From Patagioenas fasciata (taxonomy: Eukaryota > Chordata > Aves > Columbiformes > Columbidae): 64,000 nt of DNA. The translations under genes and the position numbers were made by a program. A model generated the notes under the pieces. The model had not been told where the DNA came from. It saw only the letters and a list, made by a program, of their open reading frames with translations, and ran no database searches. The stretch covers positions 85,669,549-85,733,548 of the forward strand of contig NC_092560.1 of NCBI RefSeq assembly GCF_037038585.1, read 5' to 3'. Positions 44,736 to 56,979 of this stretch are shown here, piece by piece (positions within the stretch are counted from its first letter, which is position 1; each line of letters opens with the position of its first letter).

Positions 44736-45576
44736 TCACTTAATCCCGTCATTGCAGGTCTCTTCTAGAGCCTCCATTGTCAAATCTTGCTGGTTATTCA
44801 CCCAATTTCCTTTCCTAACTGTCTTCCCTTTTCCCTTAGGGTTTTGAGAAGCTTGATCCTGGGGTGTCTGGGGGTTGCCAGCTGACAAAATGACATTGCT
44901 GTGGCCTTGCTGAGAACAGGTGTCCCTGTGAGCCACCTCCCGGGAGCAGAGCTGAAGTTGAAAGGCGGCCTGAAAGCCCCGGTGAGAGTTTTCGTTAAAG
45001 AAACCGGAGATGATGGGGTTGACGCTGCTATTGAAAAAGGCCAGCCGGTGAGCAAAGGGATAGATATAAATGTGAAAGAACTGCAACTGGACATCTGAAA
45101 GGTTGACATAGTCAGAAAGCATCATCAGAGTCCACAAGGGAAGCCAGGAGAGGGTGAAAAGCAAAACCACAATAATGAGCATTTTGATTACTCTTTGTTT
45201 CTTCTTTGACGTGCTGTGCCATCGCTCCTGGCTGTGCTTTCCCACCGTGGGCATCGCAGTGTTGAAGAGAGCAATGCTTATCCTGGCGTACATGATAACA
45301 GTGAGCGACAGGGGAGCCAGATAGATGTTCGCAAAGAGAACTGTTGTGTAGATCTTTCTCATTCCTGGGTCAGGCCGGTCCTCTCGGCGCCAGTATACGG
45401 GGCGGGTTTCGTTGCCGTAGCCGAGGATCACCCTGAAATGTTTCTCTTCTTGTACGTGCAGCATGACGGCAGAAGGACACGTGATTGCGATGGCCAGAAT
45501 CCAAGTGACGGCTATGATGATGACTGCAGTTGAAACGGTCAGCTTCTGCTCGAACGGATGAACGATGCAGCGAAAC
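44736..45576 (-). pseudogene. NPFFR2: NPFFR2-like last-exon fragment, unit 1
   Basis: Same exon and boundary as the copy at 481-1321, still open to the stop. This copy is the most changed. ECL2 reads YWRREDR, so the cysteine that normally bonds to the top of TM3 is gone, and a Cys replaces Arg after TM4 (ITCPSA). Like all copies it has NPIIS in TM7 and lacks exons for TM1-3. It differs from the detached 481 copy at about four residues. The shared TM7 lesion means inactivation came before the amplification. Confidence 0.87.
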
Positions 45577-47296
45577 CTGCAGCAAAGATATCCGGCGACG
45601 TACGTAGAGAAGCTGTTTAAGGAACGCTCACTCAAACAGGCAAGCATACGTTCGCTTCTTCAATTGCATGCTTTTTAAACAGATTAAACATGATACTCCA
45701 GTTGTTGGAAGCTGTGCTGTTGCTGGAAAAGTTACCATCGTGCGTTGCAAAGGGCCTCAGAAGGGAAACACTGATCAGGAAACTGGAAATAAGTTAGCAG
45801 ATGCCAGTGTGAAACCAGCCACCGAAAGGACAGAGACCGATACAAAAGCCGCATCTCTGATCCCAGGTGGCTGTCTCCTCCAGCCAACATCAGGAAACCG
45901 CAACAAAGAGGATAAGAAATTAATAGGAGATTTATAGCCGAATTAGAATTAGGGTCCAAAGAAGCTGTCACTGGTGACGGGAGAGCAGTGGTACCTCGCA
46001 GCGCAAGGAGCTGATGCGCTCTGTTACGATTAGGTGAAAAGGTAAGAGTGAATTTATAAACTGTTTGCGAAGGAGTGACCCAGCAATGTGAAATGTGTCT
46101 AGAAAACCATCATCTTAATACTGTATACAGGGTATAAATAAGAACAATTGGACGAGGGAAACGTCCCAGGACAACACTGGCAAATAGGGTTCTCCAAGCT
46201 GCCTAGAAAAGAGGGGTATGATTATTGGGTGGCACTCAGAGCAGCTCCCTTCTCAGGTTGGCCAGGAGCATTCCCGTGCCGGGGGGCGGCTGCCGGCCTG
46301 TGGGCCGGGGGCTGCGGCTGTTTGGGGCGCTGCCCCCGCTTTGTTTTCCTAGGGGAGCCCCCCCCTGCTTTTTGGGGGTTGTGGTACGTTCACGTGTAAA
46401 TGACGCAATGAGAGTAAATGACACAATGAGCTGCCTGTCGGGGCCGTTTCCCTCGTGTCGCGTGACGGTGTCACTTGTGGCGCCCCAGCGTGAGCAGGGG
46501 CCGGCGATGCGGGTGGGGGACGCGGGGGTCAAAAGGGAGTCCCCCTGAAAAGAGGGGGTCACAGTCCAAACGTGCCTGAGAATTCCCGGGGGAGGAGAAC
46601 ACGTGTTCGACCTGTAAACACGAGTGTGGGAATTGCAAACAGAGAAATCTGTCCTTGGTATTTATATATTGCAGGATGGCATTCACGTGTATATCAAATG
46701 CTTTTATATCAACGCCCTTTTCTACTCTATTATATAAAGGATTTTTAGAATGTAAAAAATTCCTGTTGATGGTTTTAAAAATACCAATATCTTGTCTATA
46801 TGTAAATCAAAAAAATGAAGGACTCGAAAATGAGGAAAAATATATAGAAAGCAATTTAAAATAGAGAAAAGTGTGAGTAGGTAGAGCTACCTGTAATGAC
46901 TGTGCGTTACATAATCTAAACGGATATTAAATATCATCTCTATGTATTCACTCATACCCGTGTACGTATTTTTTTAATAAGTGCAGATAGATATCTCCGT
47001 CTAAACCTATGTAATTGTAAATATGTCAAAATCTGTAGATCTGGAAAGATCCTGAAGCAATGCGGGGCTGTGGGCCCGACGTCCGCTTCCTGCGGCAGGC
47101 AAGAGAGCGAGCCCCTCTCTCCGGGTGGCGAAGGCTCCCTCTGCGCGGCGTGCGGCGGGCCGGGGGCCAACGTGCGCGGCAGGGTCCGTGCGCGTATCCT
47201 GGAGCGGGACGGCTGCCTGGCGAGCGAGCCAGCGAGGCTCCATGTCCCCGAAGCCTCGTCTCGTAGGAGCCCTGACACCCCACCGTGTTCTCCTAG

Positions 47297-47408
47297 GCTG
47301 AGGACGGCCGAGCGCCCCGAGTTACCGGAGAGGAAGGGAGGAGAGGAGGAGACGGGAGCGTCTGAGCTGTTAGAAGCCTCCTGGCAGCCACCGAAAGCGA
47401 GAGCCGCT
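47297..47408 (+). other. 112-bp exon candidate, unit 1
   Basis: Same boundaries as the copy at 3042. It lies 3' of the GC-rich block in the unit and ahead of a long pyrimidine tract. Unit 1 and unit 2 share the substitution giving EEETGAS in the open frame. Confidence 0.45.
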
Positions 47409-47943
47409 GTGAGTCCCTGGCCCTCGGGGCCTCGTCCCCGGCTTGTGTGTCCCGGTGCCCCCCTGCCCCTCCGTCTCCTTTTTCCCCACGCTTTCTCTGG
47501 CCCGTTCTTTTCCCTGCCATTAGTTTCCTCTCTGTGTCTGTATGTGCTGCTCTGTCTCTTTCCTTCCTCCCTCCCTTCGCCGTCTCTCTCTCTGTGCCTT
47601 TGTCGTGCTCGGCGTTGCCGGCTTTCTTCATTCCGTACGGCACTGTTCCCGTCCTCGTTCGCGTTCTGAGCCTTTGTGCTGCCCCCCGCCCCGTTTTTTT
47701 TCTCTCTTTTTATTTTCTTTTTTCCTGTCCTCCGTCTCTCCGCAGGGCTCCTCATTCCTCTCTTTCTTCCTCCAAGCCCCTGTGTTCCCCGCGGTCTCTC
47801 GCTCTGCCATCGTTTTTGCCTGTTGCCCTCTCTCTTGCTTCCCGTTGATAGGAGGAACAAAAATCTTGTAGAAAGCCCTTGGCATAAGGCAGCAAGACCA
47901 GGCCTAACAGAACAGAAACCTAACAGGGAAACACTAGCTCTGT

Positions 47944-48404
47944 AGGGACTGGAGGTGGGGCAAAGCGGGATGTCCTTGGCTCGCAGGCTGGGAAAAGGGA
48001 CGTTCCACTAAATGGAGAAGGAGCTACTTGAGTAGCAGCACCAAATGACAGCGGGCGTGCTCAAGACATGAGGTCGAGGAGCCGACACCGGGGCAGGGGG
48101 CACCGGGCTGCAGGGGCACCGGGGACCGCTGGAGACCCTTGATGGACACTGGCATACCAGAGATGGACTGCCAGCGAAGGGTGGGGTTATGGAAAGAACT
48201 TCTGTTTAATGCACTAACTAAGCGGTAGAAGCAAATGAATATGCAATAGGTGTATGTAAAGAATACCAAGAAGCGTGAATCACACGTACGCTCAAATACA
48301 GGGGCCATCCTCTGAGCGTGCGGTGCGCTGTATTGAAATTGCCCGCCGTTTAACACTTTCAGAACAGCGTTAGAGAGTCTTTTTTGCCGACTTTTTGGTA
48401 TCTC
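47944..48404 (+). mobile_element. Solo LTR-like fossil, unit 1
   Basis: Unit 1 counterpart of the LTR piece at 3690-4150, amplified with the unit and near-identical to it, so the duplication is much younger than the original insertion. Confidence 0.5.
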
Positions 48405-48986
48405 TCCGCGTCCCGTGGTTCCTCGCCGTGTCCCCGTGTCCCGCTCCCTGCCCGTGGTCGCGTTCCTCTCTGTCCCGTTGACCGTGCCGGGTTTTTGTCC
48501 TCCGTCTCCGCGCCGCTGCCGCCGCGCCGATTTGTTTCTTTCTGTGCCCTGTTCCTGGTGCTCTTCCGGCCTCTTTTCCTCTGTCCCCGCCGCTGCTTTG
48601 ATCTCTGCCTTGTTTTTTCAGAGCCCTGTCCCTTTTTTCTCTTCTCGCTTTTGAAGAGAAGCTGCCAAGTTAACGTATACTGCGATGAAGTTATAGAAGG
48701 TGTACCCGTCATTAACCAGTTGACATGAGGTAAATGCTTTCTGACCGCCTGCACGATGAGGGGATATTTTTCACCTTTTAGATCCTTCTGCACGACAAGA
48801 GGGAGATGGAAGATTAAGTAACACGTTGTTTAGAAGCTGAGAGCTTAGTTTATATTTGACTAATAATTAACAGATGTATTGTCAGCGAGAAACTAAACAA
48901 TTATAACTAACGTCGTCAAATGAAATAAAGAACGTGGCTCAGCAGTGCTGCTGACTCTGCCGTCCCGTTTCTTTCCCCGTTTCAGG

Positions 48987-49880
48987 CGGTGAGCCAGCCG
49001 GAGGACCCGCTCTGTCCGGCCGCAGGGCCCGTGGAGCCGAGGACTCTCTTGGCGCACCCCGGGGATGTCTCTGGAGAGACTCCTCGTCTCGGTCGGATCG
49101 CCGCGGGGACGGACGAGGACCTCTGGTGAGAAGTCTTTCTTCTCTGAAATTTGGGACCGGTCACGTGCTCGCGAACTGTCCGTAAGTCGTGGTACGGAAT
49201 TTCGGCAGGATAGCGTGGACGGGGTTGCGAGCACCTTAGAGGTATACAGTAGTTGCTGTGGAGTTGTTTGTGCGGCCAGCTTTTGGTGTTGGTTGTTCCC
49301 GTGCTCCGTTGTGGTGCAAAGCTGGCTCTGTATGTAGCTGTGAAGAGTACCGTAGTTCGGTTTAATTCTTGGATGTGCCTTGGTTCTGACTATGCACTTG
49401 AACACCGAAAACTACAGCAGGAGCTGCTGTGGCTTTAACTTGCGAGGAGTGTGAGCGTTGTGGAGCCATCTGTGTTGCAGAGTGTCCTAATTGCGGTGCT
49501 GAGTGTTAGAGAGATTTGAGCTGGGTACCGGAATTGTTTTGTTTTGGAGACGGTGGGATAAACTTGGAGTACAACTTGTGAGGGCGGTGTGTCGTGGGTA
49601 GGTTTGAGTATTATCTGTGGAGTACTGCTGTAGGTGTTAATAGTTATTTGCTCGTATTTGTTACAAGATGAGCCGTGTCGTTCCGTGTGACGCGTAATGG
49701 GAGGACGGCGTAGTAGCGGTATTCTGAAAAAGAGCCTGTTAGGGTGTATTTTAGCTCAGAGGAAAGAGATTGAGGAACCACCTGGTGATAATGTGAATAG
49801 AGCAACCTTGATGAAATCTTGTGAGCAGAGGCCATTGTATAAATTGGACAAGGAAGGAAAGGCTGTGCGCAAAGCGCGGT
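48987..49880 (+). mobile_element. Retroviral leader and gag start fossil, unit 1
   Basis: The longer form of the leader followed by the gag matrix-like start at 49697. It ends where GC-rich, CTCF-site-bearing DNA begins. Broken remnant, amplified as part of the unit. Confidence 0.55.
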
Positions 49881-49925
49881 GCTGCACCCGGGCGCCCCAA
49901 TGCCGTGCCGCAGCGCGCCTCAGTG

Positions 49926-49958
49926 CTGCCGCCCTGTGGCGAAACTCGGGTACTGCAG
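49926..49958 (-). promoter_or_regulatory. Two-part CTCF-like site 7 (unit 1, promoter side)
   Basis: Same version as site 2, about 300 bp before the CCAAT promoter of unit 1. Confidence 0.5.
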
Positions 49959-50256
49959 CGCACGGCCGGGGGCAGAGGCGCTGTTCGCCCCGCAGGGCTC
50001 GCAGCCAGGTATCTGTGTGTCAGTGCCCGTCCCCATTTGTGTAAAAACGACATCCCTCCCTCGGTGGCTCCTTAGAACGTTTAAAGATGTAAATATTGCT
50101 ACCACTAACATTGTCGATCCGGCTTCTTTCCTCAGTGTAAAGCAAAGGAGCGCGGTTTGTTGTTTCCTTTTAAAGGCGGCTGTTGGAAGCCGCGCGGGCA
50201 AAGGGCGTGGGGGTCCCGGCAGGGTGGCGAGAAGGCGAGTGAGGATGCAGAGCGGG

Positions 50257-50600
50257 CCAATCAGATCGCTCGGGAGGGCTGGAGGGGCGGAGCGCTGATA
50301 GGCGGGGAGAATGGCAATTGATGTGCGCAGGCAGCCAATCAGATTGCCAGAGGGGCGGGCGTTGAGGCCTCAGTATTGCGCATGCCCAAATTGCGCAGTC
50401 CTCAGTCAGGTCCGACCCTGAGGCGGGCACCTGGGCGCGGAGCGCGGGAAGGAGCATCCAATAGGAGGACGGCGCGCTGGGGTGAAAAGCAGCCAATCAG
50501 AGCGCACCGACTCAATCCCGTTTGAACAGCTGCCTCCCTGGCAAGCGCGTCCGTGGTGTCTCGGGGCGGGCACCGGGAGTTAAGGGGGAAACGGGGGTCG
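50257..50600 (+). promoter_or_regulatory. CCAAT/GC-box CpG-island promoter, array unit 1
   Basis: Related to the D1/D2 promoter but shorter. CCAAT boxes lie at 50257, 50335, 50458 and 50493, with one GGGGCGGG after the second and a degenerate NRF1-like TGCGCATGCCCA near 50377. It lacks the second ~107-bp module and the GTGAGT first-exon donor of D1. It lies between a two-part CTCF-like site and a poly(T)/poly(A) hairpin. A plus-strand start is plausible given the exon candidates downstream. Confidence 0.6.
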
Positions 50601-50890
50601 AGGCGAGGGAGGGGAGGCTGAGGAGCGCTCATTTTGGCCTCTCCTTCCCCTTGCCCTGCCTCTCCGTCCCTTTTGCCTCTCTCTCCCTCTCTCTGTGTCA
50701 CCTTGTCTTGCTCCCTGTCCCTATCTGTCTCTGACAAGCTGACCTGCTCCTTGCCCTCCTTTTGTATGGAATCACAGGCTCATTCTGCTTGGAGAAGACA
50801 TGTGCAATTTTCTAATGACTTGACGGTTTAGAGAAACGGCCTGGAAGAGATCATTCCTTTGTCTTTTTTTTGTGTGTGTTTTTTGTGTGT

Positions 50891-50940
50891 TTTTTTTTTT
50901 TTTTCCCCACGTGGAGGGAAAAAAAAAAAAAAAAAAAAAA
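50891..50940. repeat. Poly(T)/poly(A) hairpin with E-box loop, unit 1
   Basis: T14, CCCC, ACGTGG, AGGG, then A22: the T run and CCC can pair with GGG and the A run, leaving CACGTG in the loop. It lies six bases before the position where the array-entry copy has its duplication breakpoint. Confidence 0.8.
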
Positions 50941-51321
50941 CAGAAGAGGCAAATTCAGTGCCTCTGCGGAGAAGCTGGCGACCAGTTTTAGTTAAGAACG
51001 CACACCCCGTTGGCGAACGGGTCCCGCGGCAGTTCCACGTGTTGCAGGTAAAAGAAGGAAGTTTGATCTGCCATAGAGGAACAGCCGCCTCTTTCCCTCC
51101 TTAGGGTCGAGCGTTGCCCTTGTCTTTGTTCACATGAATTTATGGGCACGCTGGAAATAGCCTTTAAGATTTATATGTAGAGTTTAATCTAAGTGGTAAG
51201 TGGCATGGGCATAGTTAATTTTTGAACACCTTGCTGCCAGTTGAAATGTAAGGGATGAAATGTGATGGGAAGTAATAAGTAAATTTGGGGTTGACTTCTA
51301 GGGTGTTTTTTTCCCCATTAG

Positions 51322-51397
51322 TGTAAATCAATGGCACCGTTGTCCTGTGGCTCAATCTCCGTTCTGTTCCGTGGAGTCTTCAATTTAGGATGTTCAG
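51322..51397 (+). other. 76-bp exon candidate X, unit 1
   Basis: Same acceptor and GTAAGA donor as the copy at 42747. It lies about 400 bp after the poly(T)/poly(A) hairpin and downstream of the unit's CpG-island promoter, so it could be an exon of a transcript started there. Confidence 0.5.
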
Positions 51398-52095
51398 GTA
51401 AGAAAGTTTGTCCTTCCAAAGAATGACCAGCCATTGGTAGGACAGAGAGAGGCTTTTAAGTGCATGATCAGAATTTAAGCCAAATTCCACTTGACGTTGC
51501 TGCTGTTGGTTTTGGCTTTCACTGGTTTCCCCACAGCTCCCTAGTGTTTGGGAGCTCGGAGTGGGCATTTTTTTCCCCCAGGGAGAGGCTATGCTTAAGA
51601 ATGAATTTGTTTCCTTAGAGGAGTGAGAGTCCGTTTGTGTAACACAAAGAAAAACCCCAGCCTAGTCGAGTTCTGAGTGTGTGTCTGTGAGATGGCTGCT
51701 TTACTTTGATGAGTTCACACCTGTGCAGTTGTAATGCCAAAGAGCAATGCAAGATAGGAGGGTTTTTTCCGCTGTGGGGGGGGATGCATAAAACCAGAGC
51801 TAAGGTGCGGTTGCAGGCTTGGTGGTGTGGCGAGTGGGGCGCCGCTTCGGTGGGAGCTCGGGGTGAGGCCCAGCGGGTTCTGTGTCCTGTACGCGTGGCT
51901 TTCGTGCCGCGGCTCTCTGTGTGCGTTTTTGTTTTGTTGTGTTTGTTTTTTGTGTTTTTTTCTGCGGGATTCCCGCGAAACGCGGCACAACCGCTCGGCC
52001 CGGGCTGCCGCGGCGGTCTCAGTGCTGCCGTCCTGTGGGCAAAGCGCGGTGCTGCACCCGGGCGCCCCAATGCCGTGCCGCAGCGCGCCTCAGTG

Positions 52096-52128
52096 CTGCC
52101 GCCCTGTGGCGAAACTCGGGTACTGCAG
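52096..52128 (-). promoter_or_regulatory. Two-part CTCF-like site 8 (unit 1, distal)
   Basis: Same version as site 2, with the degenerate sister at 52025-52057. Unit 1 thus has two full sites about 2.2 kb apart on either side of the promoter and hairpin. Confidence 0.5.
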
Positions 52129-52305
52129 CGCACGGCCGGGGGCAGAGGCGCTGTTCGCCCCGCAGGGCTCGCGGCCAGGTATCTGTGTGTCAGTGTCCGT
52201 CCCCGTTTGTGTAAAAACGACATCCCTGCCTCGATGGCTCCTTAGAACGTTTAAAGATGTAAATATTTCTACCACTAACATTGTCGATCCGACTTCTTTC
52301 CTCAG

Positions 52306-52452
52306 TGGATCCGTTTTGCAGTCGGTGACCCACGATTGCTTGGAAACAGCAGAAGCTGTTCGCTCCGGCGGAGCGGATTGAAAGGACCAGCCGCTGGAGG
52401 ATGCTGAAGACTCCTGGGTCGCTGATGGAAGCAGCTTTGCATAAAGCAAGGG
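52306..52452 (+). other. 147-bp exon candidate Y, unit 1
   Basis: Both splice sites kept; the frame open in the array-entry copy has a stop (CGG TGA) here. Confidence 0.45.
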
Positions 52453-53308
52453 GTACGTGAACCTGGGCATGCAGTGACGACTGCCCAGCAGGTAATGGAA
52501 GCTAAACCTTTACCTCCAACGCCCGACAAAAATAACGCCAAGAAATGCCACTGAAAAAAACACAGTCAGGGAGGGGTTTTTTTAAATTTCCTTTAGTTCC
52601 CCCCCCTCTGCCCCGCCCTGCTGCGTTTAGTGCAGTGAATGACCCATTGGGAGATGACTGTGGATCTGGCTGTTGAAGGGTGTCTGAAGGAGAGGGAGAT
52701 GTGTGTAGAGCAGGATTGGTTGTGGGGGTGAGTGTAACTGGTTTGGATGTGGGGTTGTAAATTCTTTTTGGAGGCTTCCTAGTTTCTGGTGTCACCTGTG
52801 GGGTGAAGCGTCTTTCTGTGTGCAGGTTTGAAAGGTGCGACGTACGGAGCTCCATCATTTGCCACCAGAACTCCAAATCACAGAGACAACGTTGCTGTGC
52901 AGCTGCTAAGGACAGTGTGTGTCTCAGGTAGAGTAACGTCCTTTGTGCTCTGTGTGCGTGTTCCTCCCTTGAAACGAAGGTGCGCTGCCCGGAGTTTCAC
53001 GTTCCGTGTGGTACCTGCTGGGCTGAGTCTCCTCCCTACGCTCGCCCGTTTTAGCCACGTCTCTGCTCCAGCCCAGTTCGGGAGCAGAGTGGGTCATCAC
53101 TGACTGCAGGGCGGTTGCACCTTCTTCAAGCTGCTAACACAGGAGGATGAATTTGGCTTTCTGCTCACATCACACATTCAGATACTGGGCAAGCTGTGTA
53201 TCTCCTTCAAAAAAGAAACACTGTCAAGGGGCTGACAGAGCGTGAGTTTCACAACACAACAAACCAACTCTGCTAGGCTTACATCGTTTTGGTGGTGCAT
53301 AGCATGTT

Positions 53309-54149
53309 TCACTTAATCCCGTCATTGCAGGTCTCTTCTAGAGCCTCCATTGTCAAATCTTGCTGGTTACTCACCCAATTTCCTTTCCTAACTGTCTTCC
53401 CTTTTTCCTTAGCGTTTTGAGAAGCTTGATCCTGGGGTGTCTGGGGGTTGCCAGCTGACAAAATGACATTGCTGTGGCCTTGCTGAGAACAGGTGTCCCT
53501 GTGAGCCACCTCCCGGGAGCAGAGCTGAAGTTGAAAGGCGGCCTGAAAGCCCCGGTGAGAGTTTTCGTTAAAGAAACCGGAGATGATGGGGTTGACGCTG
53601 CTATTGAAAAAGGCCAGCCGGTGAGCAAAGGGATAGATATAAATGTGAAAGAACTGCAACTGGACATCTGAAAGGTTGACATAGTCAGAAAGCATCATCA
53701 GAGTCCACAAGGGAAGCCAGGAGAGGGTGAAAAGCAAACCCACAATAATGAGCATTTTGATTACTCTTTGTTTCTTCTTTGACGTGCTGTGCCATCGCTC
53801 CTGGCTGTGCTTTCCCACCGTGGGCATCGCAGTGTTGAAGAGAGCAATGCTTATCCTGGCGTACATGATAACAGTGAGCGACAGGGGAGCCAGATAGATG
53901 TTCGCAAAGAGAACTGTTGTGTAGATCTTTCTCATTCCTGGGTCAGGCCAGTCCTCTCGGCACCAGTATACGGGGCGGGTTTCGTTGCCGTAGCCGAGGA
54001 TCACCCTGAAATGTTTCTCTTCTTGTACGTGCAGCATGACGGCAGAAGGACGCGTGATTGCGATGGCCAGAATCCAAGTGACGGCTATGATGATGACTGC
54101 AGTTGAAACGGTCAGCTTCTGCTCGAACGGATGAACGATGCAGCGAAAC
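53309..54149 (-). pseudogene. NPFFR2: NPFFR2-like last-exon fragment, unit 2
   Basis: Same exon as in the other units, open to the stop, with ECL2 cysteine retained (YWCREDW) and NPIIS in TM7. Private to this copy is a Val-to-Gly change in TM6 (LIIVGLLF). With unit 3 it shares AKEKGK and WVSNQQ in the C-tail, where the other copies have KGKGK and WVNNQQ. Only the TM4-to-tail half of the receptor is encoded, and no partner exons are seen in the 8.6-kb unit. Confidence 0.87.
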
Positions 54150-55870
54150 CTGCAGCAAAGATATCCGGCGACATACGTAGAGAAGCTGATTAAGGAACGC
54201 TCACTCAAACAGGCAAGCATACGTTCACTTCTTCAATTGCATGCTTTTGAAACAGATTAAACATGATACTCCAGTTGTTGGAAGCTGTGCTGTTGCTGGA
54301 AAAGTTACCATCGTGCGTTGCAAAGGGCCTCAGAAGGGAAACACTGATCAGGAAACTGGAAATAAGTTAGCAGATGCCAGTGTGAAACCAGCCACCGAAA
54401 GGACAGAGACCGATACAAAAGCCACACCTCTGATCCCAGGTGGCTGTCTCCTCCAGCCAACATCAGGAAACCGCAACAAAGAGGATAAGAAATTAATAGG
54501 AGATTTATAGCCGAATTAGAATTAGGGTCCAAAGAAGCTGTCACTGGTGACGGGAGAGCAGTGGTACCTCGCAGCGCAAGGAGCTGATGCGCTCTATTAA
54601 GATTAGGTGAAAAGGTAAGAGTGAATTTATAAACTGTTTGCGAAGGAGTGACCCAGCAATGTGAAATGTGTCTAGAAAACCATCATCTTAATACTGTATA
54701 CAGGGTATAAATAAGAACAATTGGACGAGGGAAACGTCCCAGGACAACACTGGCAAATAGGGTTCTCCAAGCTGCCTAGAAAAGAGGGGTATGGCTATTG
54801 GGTGGCACTCACAGCAGCTCCCTTCTCAGGTTGGCCAGGAGCATTGCCGTGCCGGGGGGCGGCTGCCGGCCTGTGGGCCGGGGGCTGCGGCTGTTTGGGG
54901 CGCTGCCCCCGCTTTGTTTTCCTAGGGGAGCCCCCCCCCGCTTTTTGGGGGTTGTGGTACGTGCACGTGTAAATGACACAATGAGAGTAAATGACACAAT
55001 GAGCTGCCTGTCGGGGCCGTTTCCCTCGTGTCGCGTGACGGTGTCGCTTGTGGCGCCCCAGCGTGAGCAGGGGCCGGCGATGCGGGTGGGGGACGCGGGG
55101 GTCAAAAGGGAGTCCCCCTGAAAAGAGGGGGTCACAGTCCAAACGTGCCTGAAAATTCCCGGGGGAGGAGAACACGTGTTCGACCTGTAAACACGAGTGT
55201 GGCAATTGCAAACAGAGAAATCTGTCCTTGGTATTTATATATTGCAGGATGGCATTCACGTGTATATCAAATGCTTTTATATCAACCCCCTTTTCTACTC
55301 TATTATATAAAGGATTTTTAGAATGTAAAAAATTCCTGTTGATGGTTTTAAAAATACCAATATCTTGTCTATACGTAAATTAAAAAATGAAGGACTCGAA
55401 AATGAGAAAAAAATTATATAGAAAGCAATTTAAAATAGAGAAAAGTTAGAGTGGGTAGAGCTACCTGTAATGACTGTGCGTTACATAATCTAAACGGATA
55501 TTAAATATCATCTCTATGTATTCACTCATACCCGTGTACGTATTTTTTTAATAAGTGCAAATAGATATCTCCGTCTAAACCTGTGTAATTGTAAATATGT
55601 CAAAATCTGTAGATCTGGAAGGATCCTGAAGCAATGCGGGGCTGTGGGCCCGACGTCCGCTTCCTGCGGCAGGCGAGAGAGCGAGCCCCTCTCTCCGGGT
55701 GGCGAAGGCTCCCTCTGCGCGGCGTGCGGCGGGCCGGGGGCCAACGTGCGCGGCAGGGTCCGTGCGCGTATCCTGGAGCGGGACGGCTGCCTGGCGAGCG
55801 AGCCAGCGAGGCTCCATGTCCCCGAAGCCTCGTCTCGTAGGAGCCCTGACACCCCACCGTGTTCTCCTAG

Positions 55871-55982
55871 GCTGAGGACGGCCGAGCGCCCCGAGTTACC
55901 GGAGAGGAAGGGAGGAGAGGAGGAGACGGGAGCGTCTGAGCTGTTAGAAGCCTCCTGGCAGCCACCGAAAGCGAGAGCCGCT
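55871..55982 (+). other. 112-bp exon candidate, unit 2
   Basis: Identical in layout to the unit 1 copy; acceptor and GTGAGT donor are kept. Confidence 0.45.
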
Positions 55983-56517
55983 GTGAGTCCCTGGCCCTCG
56001 GGGCCTCGTCCCCGGCTTGTGTGTCCTGGTGCCTCCCTGCCCCTCCGTCTCCTTTTTCCCCACGCTTTCTCTGGCCCGTTCTTTTCCCTGCCATTAGTTT
56101 CCTCTCTGTGTCTGTATGTGCTGCTCTGTCTCCTTCCTTCCTCCCTCCCTTCGCCGTCTCTCTCTCTGTGCCTTTGTCGTGCTCGGCGTTGCCGGCTTTC
56201 TTCATTCCGTACGGCACTGTTCCCGTCCTCGTTCACGTTCTGAGCCTTTGTGCTGCCCCCCGCCCCGTTTTTTTTCTCTCTTTTTATTTTCTTTTTTCCT
56301 GTCCTCCGTCTCTCCGCGGGGCTCCTCATTCCTCTCTTTCTTCCTCCAAGCCCCTGTGTTCCCCGCGGTCTCTCGCTCTGCCATCGTTTTTGCCTGTTGC
56401 CCTCTCTCTTGCTTCCCGTTGATAGGAGGAACAAAAATCTTTTAGAAAGCCCTTGGCATAAGGCAGCAAGACCAGGCCTAACGGAACAGAAACCTAACAG
56501 AGAAACACTAGCTCTGT

Positions 56518-56979
56518 AGGGACTGGAGGTGGGGCAAAGCGGGATGTCCTTGGCTCGCAGGCTGGGAAAACGGGACGTTCCACTAAATGGAGAAGGAGCT
56601 ACTTGAGTAGCAGCACAAAATGACAGCGGGCGTGCTCAAGACATGAGGTCGAGGAGCCGACACCGGGGCAGGGGGCACCGGGCTGCAGGGGCACCGGGGA
56701 CCCCTGGAGACCCTTGATGGACACTGGCATACCAGAGATGGACTGCCAGCGAAGGGTGGGGTTATGGAAAGAACTTCTGTTTAATGCACTAACTAAGCGG
56801 TAGAAGCAAATGAATATGCAATAGGTGTATGTAGAGAATACCAAGAAGCGTGAATCACACGTACGCTCAAATACAGGGGCCATCCTCTGAGCGTGCGGTG
56901 CGCTGTATTGAAATTGCCCGCCGTTTAACACTTTCAGAACAGCGTTAGAGAGTCTTTTTTGCCGACTTTTTGGTATCTC
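56518..56979 (+). mobile_element. Solo LTR-like fossil, unit 2
   Basis: Unit 2 counterpart of the LTR piece in unit 1, passively copied with the macrosatellite. Confidence 0.5.

Larger units (their letters stand above)
44256..52828 (+). repeat. Macrosatellite unit 1, full length (8573 bp)
   Basis: The phase is arbitrary: the unit is taken to start at the base equivalent to window base 1. In order it holds an NPFFR2-like last exon (minus), an AT-rich block, a GC-rich block with a 112-bp exon candidate, a pyrimidine tract, a solo LTR-like piece, a retroviral leader and gag start, a two-part CTCF-like site, a CCAAT/GC-box CpG-island promoter, a poly(T)/poly(A) hairpin, two more exon candidates and a second CTCF-like site. 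It is nearly identical to unit 2, most clearly in the last 3.7 kb. That points to recent amplification or ongoing homogenisation. Confidence 0.93.

Noticed and set aside
48893-49405. 170-codon minus-strand frame in array units
   Set aside because: Lies opposite retroviral leader-like DNA, has no recognisable domain, and is conserved only because the units are near identical.
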